Source of the DNA: an uncultured Collinsella sp.
GTDB taxonomy: Bacteria > Actinomycetota > Coriobacteriia > Coriobacteriales > Coriobacteriaceae
Assembly: GCA_900752015.1 (NCBI GenBank)
Contig: CAADTZ010000014.1
Location: forward strand, 1 to 33,911
Length of the DNA: 33,911 bases
Direction: 5' to 3'
The notes beneath the pieces are model-generated. The model was not told the origin of the DNA and made no database searches. It worked only from the letters and a program-made list of their open reading frames with translations. Shown here piece after piece: positions 24,148 to 31,183 of the stretch. The stretch's first letter is position 1, and each line of letters starts with the position of its first letter. The translations under genes were made by a program, and so were the position numbers.

Positions 24148-24309
24148 CGCCACGAAACGGGTCCATCTACTACGTTTGGCAGGGCATCGGCAACCACGCC
24201 AAGAATTGCAAAAAGAAAACCGCAGGTAGAACGCCTGCGGTTTTCTCTATTTTGGGTGTATGGTTGGCGCTTGAGGTTAAAACGTAGTAGATGGGCGGAT
24301 TTCGTGGCG
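24148..24309. repeat. Imperfect 30-nt inverted repeat flanking the recN/rpiR terminator
   Basis: The left arm 24148-24177 (cgccacgaaa, 5 variable nt, ccatctactacgttt) matches the reverse complement of the right arm 24280-24309 at 25 of 30 positions; the mismatches are confined to the central five. The arms enclose about 100 bp holding the bidirectional terminator. No target-site duplication is evident. It may be a small non-autonomous palindromic element or a conserved intergenic repeat. Confidence 0.7.
24214..24246. terminator. Bidirectional terminator between convergent recN and rpiR
   Basis: A perfect 13-bp stem (agaaaaccgcagg / cctgcggttttct) with a 7-nt loop, A-rich on the left and T-rich on the right, so it can stop transcription from both sides. 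Confidence 0.92.
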
Positions 24310-24337
24310 AGGGGCGTCTATCGGCTCCCCAATCTAC

Positions 24338-25195
24338 CTACTCAACGACCTTATCCGGCTGGATGAGCTCCTCGTAGTAGCTGATATGCTCACGCGCGTC
24401 TTCAATCTCGGGCAGCAGGAAGTTGTAGATGACTTCGATGATCATCGTGGCACTGATCTTGGAGAACGCAAAGTCGCCTGTCGTCAGCAGCGCTTCGTGG
24501 TTGACGGTATTAAAAGTGTAGTCTGCCAGGCGCGCGAGTGGGGATTTGCTGTCACTGCTGATGACGACTACGGTTGCGCCGCAGTTGCGAGCCGCTTTTG
24601 CCATGCGATTCAATCGGCGCGATTTGCCGGAGTTTGAGATAAGCACGATGACGTCACCCGGGCGTAACGTGAGCGCAAAGCCGATTGATGTCTCGCTAAT
24701 GGTGCTCGCCATGCAGCGCAGGCCCAGCTGCGAAAACTTAAACGTCGCATCGAGCGCGACCGCGTTCGTATTGCCCACAGCTGCAAACTCAATAACCCCT
24801 GCATGCTTAAGGGCATGCACAACAGCCGCCAGCGTATCGTGGTCGATCCCGTCGATGGTCGCATTAAGCTCGCTCACCTTGGCAGCCAGGATATTCTTGA
24901 GGCTCTGCTCCATATTGTCGAGCGAGACCTCGTCAGTCAGGCCCTCGTTACGCTGGCTTTCCAAATCCCTCGCCAACGAAAACTGAAAGCTGCGGAAGCT
25001 ACCAAAGCCAAGCTTGCGGCAGAAGCGCGAAACGGTCGCCTCGGACGTGGCGGCGGCGCGCGAGAGCTGAGCGGCCGTGAGGCGTGGCGCCTCGGACTGG
25101 TGCTCCAATATATAGTCGACAATGCGCTGCTCGGACTCGCTGTATCCCTGATGGGTGCTAATGAGGGAAAGTGCGCTCTTGCTACTATCGGTCAT
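24338..25195 (-). CDS. RpiR/MurR-family transcriptional regulator
   Basis: An N-terminal RpiR helix-turn-helix domain (about 1-75, with LTAAQLSRAAATSEATVSRF and CRKLGFGSFRSFQ) is followed by a SIS domain (about 120-255, with AAVGNTNAVA and VLISNSGKSRR) that binds phosphosugars. The 285-residue length is typical. It is the only minus-strand gene and diverges from the PTS EIIBCA gene, so it probably controls it in response to a sugar phosphate. The ATG at 25195 has AGGAG 7 nt upstream on its strand; a longer reading to 25243 lacks such a site. Whether it represses or activates is not visible. Confidence 0.9.
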   Translation of the reverse strand: MTDSSKSALSLISTHQGYSESEQRIVDYILEHQSEAPRLTAAQLSRAAATSEATVSRFCRKLGFGSFRSFQFSLARDLESQRNEGLTDEVSLDNMEQSLKNILAAKVSELNATIDGIDHDTLAAVVHALKHAGVIEFAAVGNTNAVALDATFKFSQLGLRCMASTISETSIGFALTLRPGDVIVLISNSGKSRRLNRMAKAARNCGATVVVISSDSKSPLARLADYTFNTVNHEALLTTGDFAFSKISATMIIEVIYNFLLPEIEDAREHISYYEELIQPDKVVE

Positions 25196-25243
25196 GGATG
25201 GCTCCTGGTTGGCATGAAAATCTAGCTTGATTTGCAATGCCAT

Positions 25244-25249
25244 AGTATA
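25244..25249 (-). promoter_or_regulatory. -10 box of the rpiR gene
   Basis: TATACT on the minus strand about 49 bp before the rpiR start, with no clear -35. It lies back to back with the PTS promoter. Confidence 0.4.
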
Positions 25250-25276
25250 CGGGCATTTTCAATTACAAGATACACC

Positions 25277-25304
25277 TTGCCGTTTCAAGTGTTGATGGTA
25301 AACT
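25277..25304 (+). promoter_or_regulatory. Candidate promoter of the PTS EIIBCA gene
   Basis: TTGCCG (25277-25282), a 16-bp spacer and TAAACT (25299-25304) preceded by GG. It gives a leader of about 155 nt. Confidence 0.45.
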
Positions 25305-25340
25305 TTCACTTACCGTTTACGGTTATGAAAGAACCTTTCA
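25298..25340. promoter_or_regulatory. Candidate RpiR operator repeats
   Basis: Two inverted repeats sit on the -10 and the expected transcription start: gtaaac (25298-25303) with gtttac (25315-25320), and tgaaag (25326-25331) with ctttca (25335-25340) around aac. A third ctttca is at 25303-25308. Their location suits a repressor of the RpiR family; binding is inferred. Confidence 0.4.
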
Positions 25341-25405
25341 CCGGAGATTTGCACCTTAGCTCTTCTCACGCGGACGGTAGGTTGGTATCTTTCAGTTGTG
25401 GAAAA

Positions 25406-25446
25406 ACGCGCATCGAAGCGCGTGTAGGGGAGCGCCCGCGGGCGCT
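25406..25446 (+). other. Two hairpins in the EIIBCA leader
   Basis: acgcgc/gcgcgt with a 6-nt loop (25406-25423) and a perfect 16-bp palindrome agcgcccgcgggcgct (25431-25446), the second ending 10 nt before the ribosome-binding site. They may affect mRNA stability or translation initiation. Confidence 0.5.
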
Positions 25447-25467
25447 GTACTCAAGAAGGAGGGACAC

Positions 25468-27471
25468 ATGGCTAAGTTTGACATCATCGCCGCGACCGGT
25501 TGCCCGACCGGCATTGCGCACACCTTCATGGCGAAGGAGGCGCTGGAGAAGGCAGCTGCCGAGCGCGGTCTGACCATTAAGGTCGAGACTCATGGCCAGG
25601 TCGGTGTCGAGAACGAGCTCACCAAGAGTGAGATCGCTGGTGCCAAGGCCGTCGTCGTCGCAGCCGATAAGGATGTCCAGGCTGAGCGTTTCGCCGGCAA
25701 GCCCATGGTTTCCGTTGGTGTTTCCAAGGCCCTGTCCGTTGAGGCCGCCGGTAAGCTGATTGACCGCGCGCTCGCCGCCAAGGGTGACGACACGGTTGCA
25801 GCCGCTGCCGATATCGAGGATGAGGTCGAGGAGAAGGAGTCCATCGGCCACATCATCTACAAGCACCTCATGAACGGCGTCAGCCACATGCTGGTCTTCG
25901 TCGTTGCCGGTGGTGTTCTGACCGCTGTCTCGTTCCTGTGGGGCATTACGTCCTTCGATTCGACGGCGTCTGACTACAACAGCTTTGCTGCGATGCTCAA
26001 GATCATCGGCGGCATCGCCATGAACCTCATGGTTCCGGTGCTTTCCGCCTATATCGCCGAATCCATCGGCAAGCGCCCGGCGCTCGTTCCCGGTTTCGTT
26101 GCCGGTATGATCGCCATCCAGGGCCTGCCTGTTAACGCCGAGACCGGCATGATCGACGCCGGTGGCGCCGGCGTGGGCTTCGGCTTCCTGGGCGGCATCG
26201 TCGGTGGCTTCCTCGCCGGTTATGTCATCCTGCTGCTCGAGAAGGTCTTTGCCGGTCTGCCCAAGAACCTGGACGGCCTCAAGGCTATCTTCCTGTACCC
26301 GCTGTTCTCGACCGCCATCGTCGGTCTGGTCATGCTCGGCATTTCCGGCCCCATGGCTGCCATCAACACCGCCATGATGGACTTCCTCAAGGGCCTGTCC
26401 GCCTCTGGCGCCGTTGTCCTGGGTCTTGCCATCGGCTGCATGTGCGCCTTTGACATGGGCGGCCCGGTCAACAAGGCTGCTTACGTTACCGGTACCGCTA
26501 TGCTCACCGAGGCACTGGCCGCCGGTGTTGGCACCGATACCTACAACTTCGGCACCAACTTCATGGCTGCCGTCTCCGCCGCCTGCATCGTTCCGCCGCT
26601 GATCACCACCTTCGCCGTCGTTGTCGGCAAGAAGTACTTCAGCCAGGAGGACCATGACGCCGGTGTCGTCAACCTCATCCTTGGTTGCACCCACATCACC
26701 GAGGGCGCCATTCCGTTCATGACCAAGAACATCTGGCCCGTCATGCCCATCATGATGCTCGGTTCCTCTATCGCTTCGATCCTGACCATTATGTTCAACG
26801 TTCACGATCCGGCGCCTCACGGTGGCTTCCTGGTCCTGCCCGTTGTCGAGAACGGTCCGCTGTGGGTCCTCGCGATCCTCATCGGCGCTGTGGTCGGTGG
26901 CATCCTGTTCGTGGCCTTCAAGAAGTACGACTTCGAGAAGAACCAGAAGGCCGCTCCTGCAGCCAAGCCGGTTGAGGCCCACAACGCCGCTGCCGTCGAG
27001 GCCCCCAAGGACGAGGCTGCCGACTTCGTGAAGGTCGAGAATGTCTTTGTCGCCGAGGACTTCGCTTCTCGTGACGAGGCTCTGAGCTTCGTTTCCAACC
27101 AGGCTGTCAAGGCCGGTATCGCCAGCGACGCCGACGCCGTGATGAACGCCTTCCTGGCCCGCGAGGCCGAGGGCACCACGGGCATGATGGAGGGCTTCGC
27201 CATCCCGCATGCCAAGTCCGATGCCATTACCGAGGCTGCCGTCATCGTCGTCAAGGACGAGTCCGGCGTGACCGGTTGGGACACCATGGACGGCGCTCCC
27301 GTCAACGTGGCTATCGCCCTGCTCATCCCCGGTGCCCAGGCCGGCACTACGCACCTCAAGATCCTGTCCAAGGTCGCCGAGGCGCTCATGGACGAGGGCT
27401 TCCGTGCCACCGTCAAGGGTTCTACCGACGCTGCCGAGATCGCCAAGACGATCAACGCCCGCCTGGTCTAA
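25468..27471 (+). CDS. fruA: PTS fructose-family transporter, EIIBCA fusion
   Basis: Phosphotransferase permease importing and phosphorylating a sugar, most likely fructose to fructose-1-phosphate. Domain order: IIB (1-100) with ATGCPTGIAHTFMA and phospho-site C12; IIC (about 125-490) with many helices including HIIYKHLMNGVSHMLVFVVAGG and FDMGGPVNKAAY; and a C-terminal IIA (about 515-667) with GFAIPHAKS and phospho-site H581. B-C-A order is unusual compared with the common ABC or separate forms but is known in the fructose family. The ATG at 25468 has AAGGAGGG upstream; longer upstream frames are not conserved-looking. The downstream HPr, EI and 1-phosphofructokinase genes support fructose use; mannitol or 2-O-mannosyl-glycerate cannot be excluded. 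Confidence 0.92.
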   Translation: MAKFDIIAATGCPTGIAHTFMAKEALEKAAAERGLTIKVETHGQVGVENELTKSEIAGAKAVVVAADKDVQAERFAGKPMVSVGVSKALSVEAAGKLIDRALAAKGDDTVAAAADIEDEVEEKESIGHIIYKHLMNGVSHMLVFVVAGGVLTAVSFLWGITSFDSTASDYNSFAAMLKIIGGIAMNLMVPVLSAYIAESIGKRPALVPGFVAGMIAIQGLPVNAETGMIDAGGAGVGFGFLGGIVGGFLAGYVILLLEKVFAGLPKNLDGLKAIFLYPLFSTAIVGLVMLGISGPMAAINTAMMDFLKGLSASGAVVLGLAIGCMCAFDMGGPVNKAAYVTGTAMLTEALAAGVGTDTYNFGTNFMAAVSAACIVPPLITTFAVVVGKKYFSQEDHDAGVVNLILGCTHITEGAIPFMTKNIWPVMPIMMLGSSIASILTIMFNVHDPAPHGGFLVLPVVENGPLWVLAILIGAVVGGILFVAFKKYDFEKNQKAAPAAKPVEAHNAAAVEAPKDEAADFVKVENVFVAEDFASRDEALSFVSNQAVKAGIASDADAVMNAFLAREAEGTTGMMEGFAIPHAKSDAITEAAVIVVKDESGVTGWDTMDGAPVNVAIALLIPGAQAGTTHLKILSKVAEALMDEGFRATVKGSTDAAEIAKTINARLV

Positions 27472-27506
27472 TTCCACGGTACGCGAATACCATCGCCCCC
27501 TGTAAC

Positions 27507-27543
27507 AAAGGCGAGGACTCCACTCGGAGCCCCCGCCTTTTTT
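27507..27543 (+). terminator. Intrinsic terminator after the EIIBCA gene
   Basis: Stem aaaggcg-agg-a-ctcc pairing with ggag-ccc-cgccttt, a 4-nt loop and six T. It ends the transporter transcript before the HPr gene. Confidence 0.9.
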
Positions 27544-27560
27544 CATTCCCTTCTGTAAGG

Positions 27561-27621
27561 TGCGGTGAAATAGGGATTGTTTAAACGTTTCAACCGCAAA
27601 ATCAGTCCCTATTTCACCGCA
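27561..27621. repeat. Palindromic element with perfect 16-bp arms
   Basis: tgcggtgaaataggga (27561-27576) is the exact inverse of 27606-27621, with a 29-nt interior containing gtttaaac. No T-run follows, and the transcript is already stopped by the terminator just upstream. It looks like a REP-type or other short dispersed palindromic unit; copy number elsewhere is unknown. Confidence 0.7.
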
Positions 27622-27886
27622 ACTTCCAGAAGGGCATAGAGGGAACTGCCCGTTGAGTCTTTGTCGCGAACAGATCCTCAGCCAGATTTCCGTTCCGCCG
27701 ATATTGCTCTGGACCGACCGAGTTTCCGCAGCTCGCCCGGCGGGCGAGCGCAGGGATACGACATCTGTCCAACAATTCGTGTGAAACACAATGAAAAACC
27801 GTTTGATGTGAGTTAATATAAACAACGTCGTGAATCTGACTCCTGCCACATGCATGACAGGGGTTAAACACAAAAAGGAGTCAATT
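27622..27886. other. Intergenic tract before ptsH: no gene, possible relic and leader
   Basis: The gap between the EIIBCA gene and HPr is 415 bp. After the terminator and the palindrome, this part holds a 9-bp palindrome (27731-27749, gctcgcccg g cgggcgagc) and a small inverted repeat gtgtgaaacac near 27780. An AT-rich stretch, ttaatataaac (27813-27823), probably carries the ptsH -10; its -35 is unclear. On the minus strand 27609-27659 reads DSTGSSLYALLEVAVK then stop, and a different frame is open upstream, which could be a frameshifted remnant. No intact gene is supported. Confidence 0.45.
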
Positions 27887-28150
27887 ATGGTTTCTGAGAA
27901 GGCTACCCTCGTTAATCCTCAGGGTCTGCACATGCGTCCGGCTGGTCTGTTCGCCTCCACCATGGGCAAGTACGCCTGTGACGTGACGGTCGTCACCCCC
28001 GAGAAGGAGGTCAACGGCAAGTCCCCGATGGCACTTATGGCTGCTGGTATCCCCTGCGGTACCGAGGTCGAGGTCAAGTGCGACGGCGCTGACGAGGCCG
28101 AGGCTCTGGCTGCTGCCATCGAGCTCATCAAGAGCGGTCTTGGCGAGTAG
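27887..28150 (+). CDS. ptsH: PTS phosphocarrier protein HPr
   Basis: Accepts phosphate from EI on H15 (NPQGLHMRPAG) and passes it to EIIA domains. S46 in NGKSPMALM is at the position phosphorylated by HPr kinase in Firmicutes, so regulatory phosphorylation is possible; no hprK gene is in the window. Length 87 is standard. AAAAAGGAG lies just before the ATG. It is separated from EI by a hairpin, so HPr could be made in excess. The adjacent EIIBCA and EI genes make a complete phosphorelay. Confidence 0.97.
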   Translation: MVSEKATLVNPQGLHMRPAGLFASTMGKYACDVTVVTPEKEVNGKSPMALMAAGIPCGTEVEVKCDGADEAEALAAAIELIKSGLGE

Positions 28151-28195
28151 AACTCAAACGGGTCGCATGTTGAACAACTAAGTTCATATTTGGGG

Positions 28196-28231
28196 GCGCA
28201 GTGACCTGTTGTAAGGTAGCTGCGCTCTTTT
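28196..28231 (+). terminator. Attenuator-like hairpin between ptsH and ptsI
   Basis: Stem gcgcag-tg-acct pairing with aggt-ag-ctgcgc (one mismatch, one wobble), a 6-nt loop, followed by tctttt. It resembles a moderately efficient intrinsic terminator, lying 46 nt after the HPr stop and 46 nt before the EI start. It probably reduces read-through into ptsI. Confidence 0.65.
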
Positions 28232-28277
28232 GTCATGGATATGGCAAAACGCTTTATCACATGACACGGAGAGAGGA

Positions 28278-29987
28278 ATGGGAATGTATCAGGGAGTCAA
28301 CGCTTCCGAGGGCATCGGTATCGGCACCGTCATGGTCGCCGTCGATCCCGACTTGACGTTTGAGCCGCACGAGGTTGCCGATTCGGCAGCAGAGAAGGAG
28401 CGCTATCAGTCCGCTCTTTCGGTCTTCTGCGAGAAGACCCAGGCTCAGGCCGACCACATGAAGGAGACGGTGGGCGAGGCCGAGGCCGAGATCATGAGCG
28501 GACACATTGTCCTGGCTCAGGACCCGGGCATGACCGACGCCATCAACGCCGCCATTGACGGCGGTACCTGCGCCGAGCAGGCGCTCATGGACACCTCGAC
28601 CATGTTCGAGAACATGTTCCTGTCCATGGACGACGAGATGTTTCGTCTGCGCGCGGCCGACATCGCCGACATCCGCACCGGTATTCTGGCCGAGCTGCTG
28701 GGCAAGGAGGTCGTCGACCTTTCCGTCCTGCCCGAGAATACTGTCGTTGTCGTTCACGACCTCACGCCGTCCATGACCGCCACGATCGATAAGGCCCACG
28801 TTGCCGGTATCGTCACCGAGACCGGTGGCCGCACGTCGCACTCCGCGATTATTGCGCGCGCCCTCGAGATCCCGGCTGTCCTTTCGGTTTCCAATAGCTG
28901 CACCGCGCTGCGCAACGGTATGACCGTTGTCGTCGACGGTGGCAAGGGTATCGTTGAGGCCGATCCCGACGAGGAGACGCTCGCCGCCTACACCGCCAAG
29001 GCCGAGGCCTTCGCTGCCGAGAAGGCAGCCCTCGAGGCCTTCCGCGGCAAGCCGTCCGTGACTGCCGATGGCATCAAGAAGATCATCGCCTGCAACATCG
29101 GTAACCCCGATGACGTGCCCAACGCGCTCGATCACGACGCCGAGGCCATCGGTCTGTTCCGCTCCGAGTTCCTGTTCATGGACTCTGCTGAGCTTCCTTC
29201 CGAGGAGGAGCAGTTCAACGCCTACCGTAAGGTCGCCAGCGCGCTCAAGGGTGCTCCGGTCATCATCCGCACGCTCGATGTTGGCGGCGACAAGGAGATT
29301 CCGTATCTGCACATGGTCAAGGAAGATAACCCCTTCATGGGCTTCCGCGCCGTGCGTTACTGCCTGGCCAATCCCGACCAGTACAAGGTCCAGCTCCGCG
29401 CTCTGCTGCGCGCTAGCGCCTTCGGTGACGTCAAGATCATGATCCCGCTCGTCACCTGCGTCGAGGAGGTCTTGGCTGTCAAGGAGCTCGTCGAGCAGTG
29501 CAAGGCCGAGCTGACCGAAGAGGGTCGCAAGTTCAACGAGAACATCGAGGTCGGCATCATGGTCGAGACGCCCGCCGCTTCGCTGCTCGCAGACCGTCTT
29601 GCCGAGGTTGCCGACTTCTTCTCCATCGGCACCAACGACCTGATCGGCTACACCATGTGCGCCGACCGTGGTAACGACACCATCTCCAACCTGTACCAGG
29701 TGTACTATCCCGCCGTGCTCCGCTCGCTCAAGAACATCATCGAGAGCGGCGTTAAGGCCGGTATCATGGTCGGTATGTGCGGCGAGGCCGCTGCCGATCC
29801 GCTGCTCGAGCCGCTGCTGATCAGCTGGGGCCTGGAGGAGTTCTCGATGAGCGCTCCGTCGATCCTGCGCGCCCGCAAGACCATCAGCCAGTGGACCAAG
29901 GCCGAGTGCGACGAGCTCGCCGAGAAGGCGCTCGCCTGCAACACCGCCGCCGAGGTCAAGGCACTGCTCGAGTCCGCAGCTCGCTAA
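28278..29987 (+). CDS. ptsI: PTS enzyme I (phosphoenolpyruvate-protein phosphotransferase)
   Basis: Transfers phosphate from PEP to HPr. The N-terminal phospho-His domain has GGRTSHSAIIARALEIPAV with the active His. The C-terminal PEP-binding TIM barrel shows GLFRSEFLFM, RTLDVGGDKEIPYL, FRAVRYCL, MVETPAASLLAD, FFSIGTNDLIGYTM and a VGMCGEAAADP end (usually CGEMAGD). Length of about 569 is normal. Two in-frame ATGs (28278 and 28284) each have a purine-rich site, GGAG or AGAGGA, 6 nt upstream; the second gives the more usual short N-terminus. A terminator-like hairpin lies between it and ptsH, while fruK follows 74 nt downstream without a terminator. Confidence 0.97.
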   Translation: MGMYQGVNASEGIGIGTVMVAVDPDLTFEPHEVADSAAEKERYQSALSVFCEKTQAQADHMKETVGEAEAEIMSGHIVLAQDPGMTDAINAAIDGGTCAEQALMDTSTMFENMFLSMDDEMFRLRAADIADIRTGILAELLGKEVVDLSVLPENTVVVVHDLTPSMTATIDKAHVAGIVTETGGRTSHSAIIARALEIPAVLSVSNSCTALRNGMTVVVDGGKGIVEADPDEETLAAYTAKAEAFAAEKAALEAFRGKPSVTADGIKKIIACNIGNPDDVPNALDHDAEAIGLFRSEFLFMDSAELPSEEEQFNAYRKVASALKGAPVIIRTLDVGGDKEIPYLHMVKEDNPFMGFRAVRYCLANPDQYKVQLRALLRASAFGDVKIMIPLVTCVEEVLAVKELVEQCKAELTEEGRKFNENIEVGIMVETPAASLLADRLAEVADFFSIGTNDLIGYTMCADRGNDTISNLYQVYYPAVLRSLKNIIESGVKAGIMVGMCGEAAADPLLEPLLISWGLEEFSMSAPSILRARKTISQWTKAECDELAEKALACNTAAEVKALLESAAR

Positions 29988-30004
29988 TTTGGTATCAGAG
30001 GTAA

Positions 30005-30034
30005 CCGCGTGGTTGGAATGGGCCGGCCACGCGG
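30005..30034 (+). other. Intercistronic hairpin between ptsI and the first kinase
   Basis: ccgcgtgg (30005-30012) pairs with ccacgcgg (30027-30034); an alternative gggcc/ggccc pairing (30020-30024 with 30033-30037) excludes it. No T-run follows, so ptsI and the kinase are probably cotranscribed and the hairpin may stabilise or process the mRNA. Confidence 0.5.
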
Positions 30035-30061
30035 CCCTCACATATACAGGGGGTACTGTAA

Positions 30062-30994
30062 ATGTTCTACACGCTAACCGCTAACCCGGCTGTCGACATG
30101 ACGGTTTCGAGCTCTCCGCTCGAGCCCGACGAGAACGTCCGCACCGGCTCGGCCAGCTACACGGCTAACGGCAAGGGCCTCGACGTGTCCTTCGCCTTTA
30201 AGAAGATGGGCGTTGACACCGTCGCACTCGGCTTCTTCGCTGGCTTCACGGGCAAGTTTATCGTCGAGGAGGTCATGAACCTGGGCTGCCTGTGCCGCCC
30301 GGTCTGGACCGACGGTATCACGCGCATCAACACCTACGTCAACGATGGCCAGCACGAGTACGGCATCCTGAACCCCGGCGCTCCTATTACGCCGCAGCAC
30401 CAGGAGGAGCTCTACAACATCCTGGACACCGCGGGCGATCTCGAGTGCCTGATCGTTTCCGGCTCCGTGCCTCCCAAAGCTACGCCCGACTTCCTGGCTC
30501 AGGTCATGGAGCACGCTCAGGCTCGTGGCGCCGACGTCGTCCTGGACCTGTCCTCCGACAAGCTCAAGGAGCTCGCTCACAAGAAGCCGCTGCTCATCAA
30601 GCCGAACCATCACGAGATGAAGGCCATCTTCGGCGTGCCGGTCGACACCGACGACGAGGTCCGCGTTGCCATGAAGATGGCTCACGACGCTGGCGTTCAG
30701 AACGTGCTGCTCACCCGTGGTAGCCGCGGCGACGCTTACTTCTCCAACGGCGAGGATATTTGGTACGCCAAGCGTGAGTTCAACATCAAGCTGGTTTCTT
30801 CTGTCTGCGCCGGCGACTGCACCCTCGCTGCGTTCCTGCACAAGTGGTACAGGGATCGCGACAACGTCGAGGAGGCCATGAAGCTCGCTATGGCCACCGG
30901 CGCCAACGTTGCCGAGTCCGTCGGCATCGGCGACTTCGGTCACGTCGACGAGTACAGCAAGCGCGTTGCTGTCCGCAAGCTCGATCGTCAGTAA
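30062..30994 (+). CDS. fruK: 1-phosphofructokinase-like PfkB kinase, copy 1
   Basis: PfkB-family sugar kinase, likely converting fructose-1-phosphate to fructose-1,6-bisphosphate after PTS uptake. Hexose-phosphate kinase features: FYTLTANPAVD at the start, NGKGLDVS (36-43, usually GGKG-NV), WTDGITRIN, VSGSVPP, LIKPNHHE and LLTRGSRGD. The ATP/anion-hole motif is VCAGDC (248-253) with base D252; the first Gly of the usual GAGD is Cys. Length 310. A GGGGG ribosome-binding site precedes the ATG. It shares roughly half its residues, the same length and the same CAGD change with the next kinase, so they are tandem paralogues. Tagatose-6-phosphate kinase is an alternative activity. Confidence 0.88.
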   Translation: MFYTLTANPAVDMTVSSSPLEPDENVRTGSASYTANGKGLDVSFAFKKMGVDTVALGFFAGFTGKFIVEEVMNLGCLCRPVWTDGITRINTYVNDGQHEYGILNPGAPITPQHQEELYNILDTAGDLECLIVSGSVPPKATPDFLAQVMEHAQARGADVVLDLSSDKLKELAHKKPLLIKPNHHEMKAIFGVPVDTDDEVRVAMKMAHDAGVQNVLLTRGSRGDAYFSNGEDIWYAKREFNIKLVSSVCAGDCTLAAFLHKWYRDRDNVEEAMKLAMATGANVAESVGIGDFGHVDEYSKRVAVRKLDRQ

Positions 30995-31022
30995 TCGAAA
31001 CGCGACATATTCGTGCGCATGC

Positions 31023-31054
31023 GGCGCCCCGGTTTCGGCTGGGGCGCCTTTTTT
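31023..31054 (+). terminator. Terminator after the first kinase gene
   Basis: Perfect 8-bp stem ggcgcccc/ggggcgcc with a 10-nt loop and six T; it separates the two kinase genes into different transcripts. Confidence 0.93.
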
Positions 31055-31143
31055 GTTCCGTTATTGGAGAGAGATGCTCTGCCGTACTTCATCGCTTCCA
31101 CACCGTTCACCGAGTTGTCCTAGCCTTTTACCGTTGGGTGGAA

Positions 31144-31149
31144 TATACT
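31144..31149 (+). promoter_or_regulatory. -10 box for the second kinase gene
   Basis: TATACT 35 bp before the start codon and downstream of a terminator; no -35 at standard spacing. Confidence 0.4.
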
Positions 31150-31183
31150 TTCATTAACACGTTACTTCGTGAAAGGAACATTC

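Noticed and set aside
27790..27825. CRP-type site (gatgtgag) near the ptsH promoter
   Set aside because: Only a half-site is present, the second half does not match, and nothing in the window shows that a CRP regulator exists.
25366..27873. Very long minus-strand open frame (835 codons) opposite the EIIBCA gene
   Set aside because: It mirrors a strongly supported PTS gene with catalytic motifs; antisense frames stay open because of GC-rich codon bias. Its translation is Gly/Asp/Val/His-rich with no domain.
28257..30041. 594-codon minus-strand frame opposite ptsI
   Set aside because: Shadow of ptsI; no ribosome-binding site or family features.
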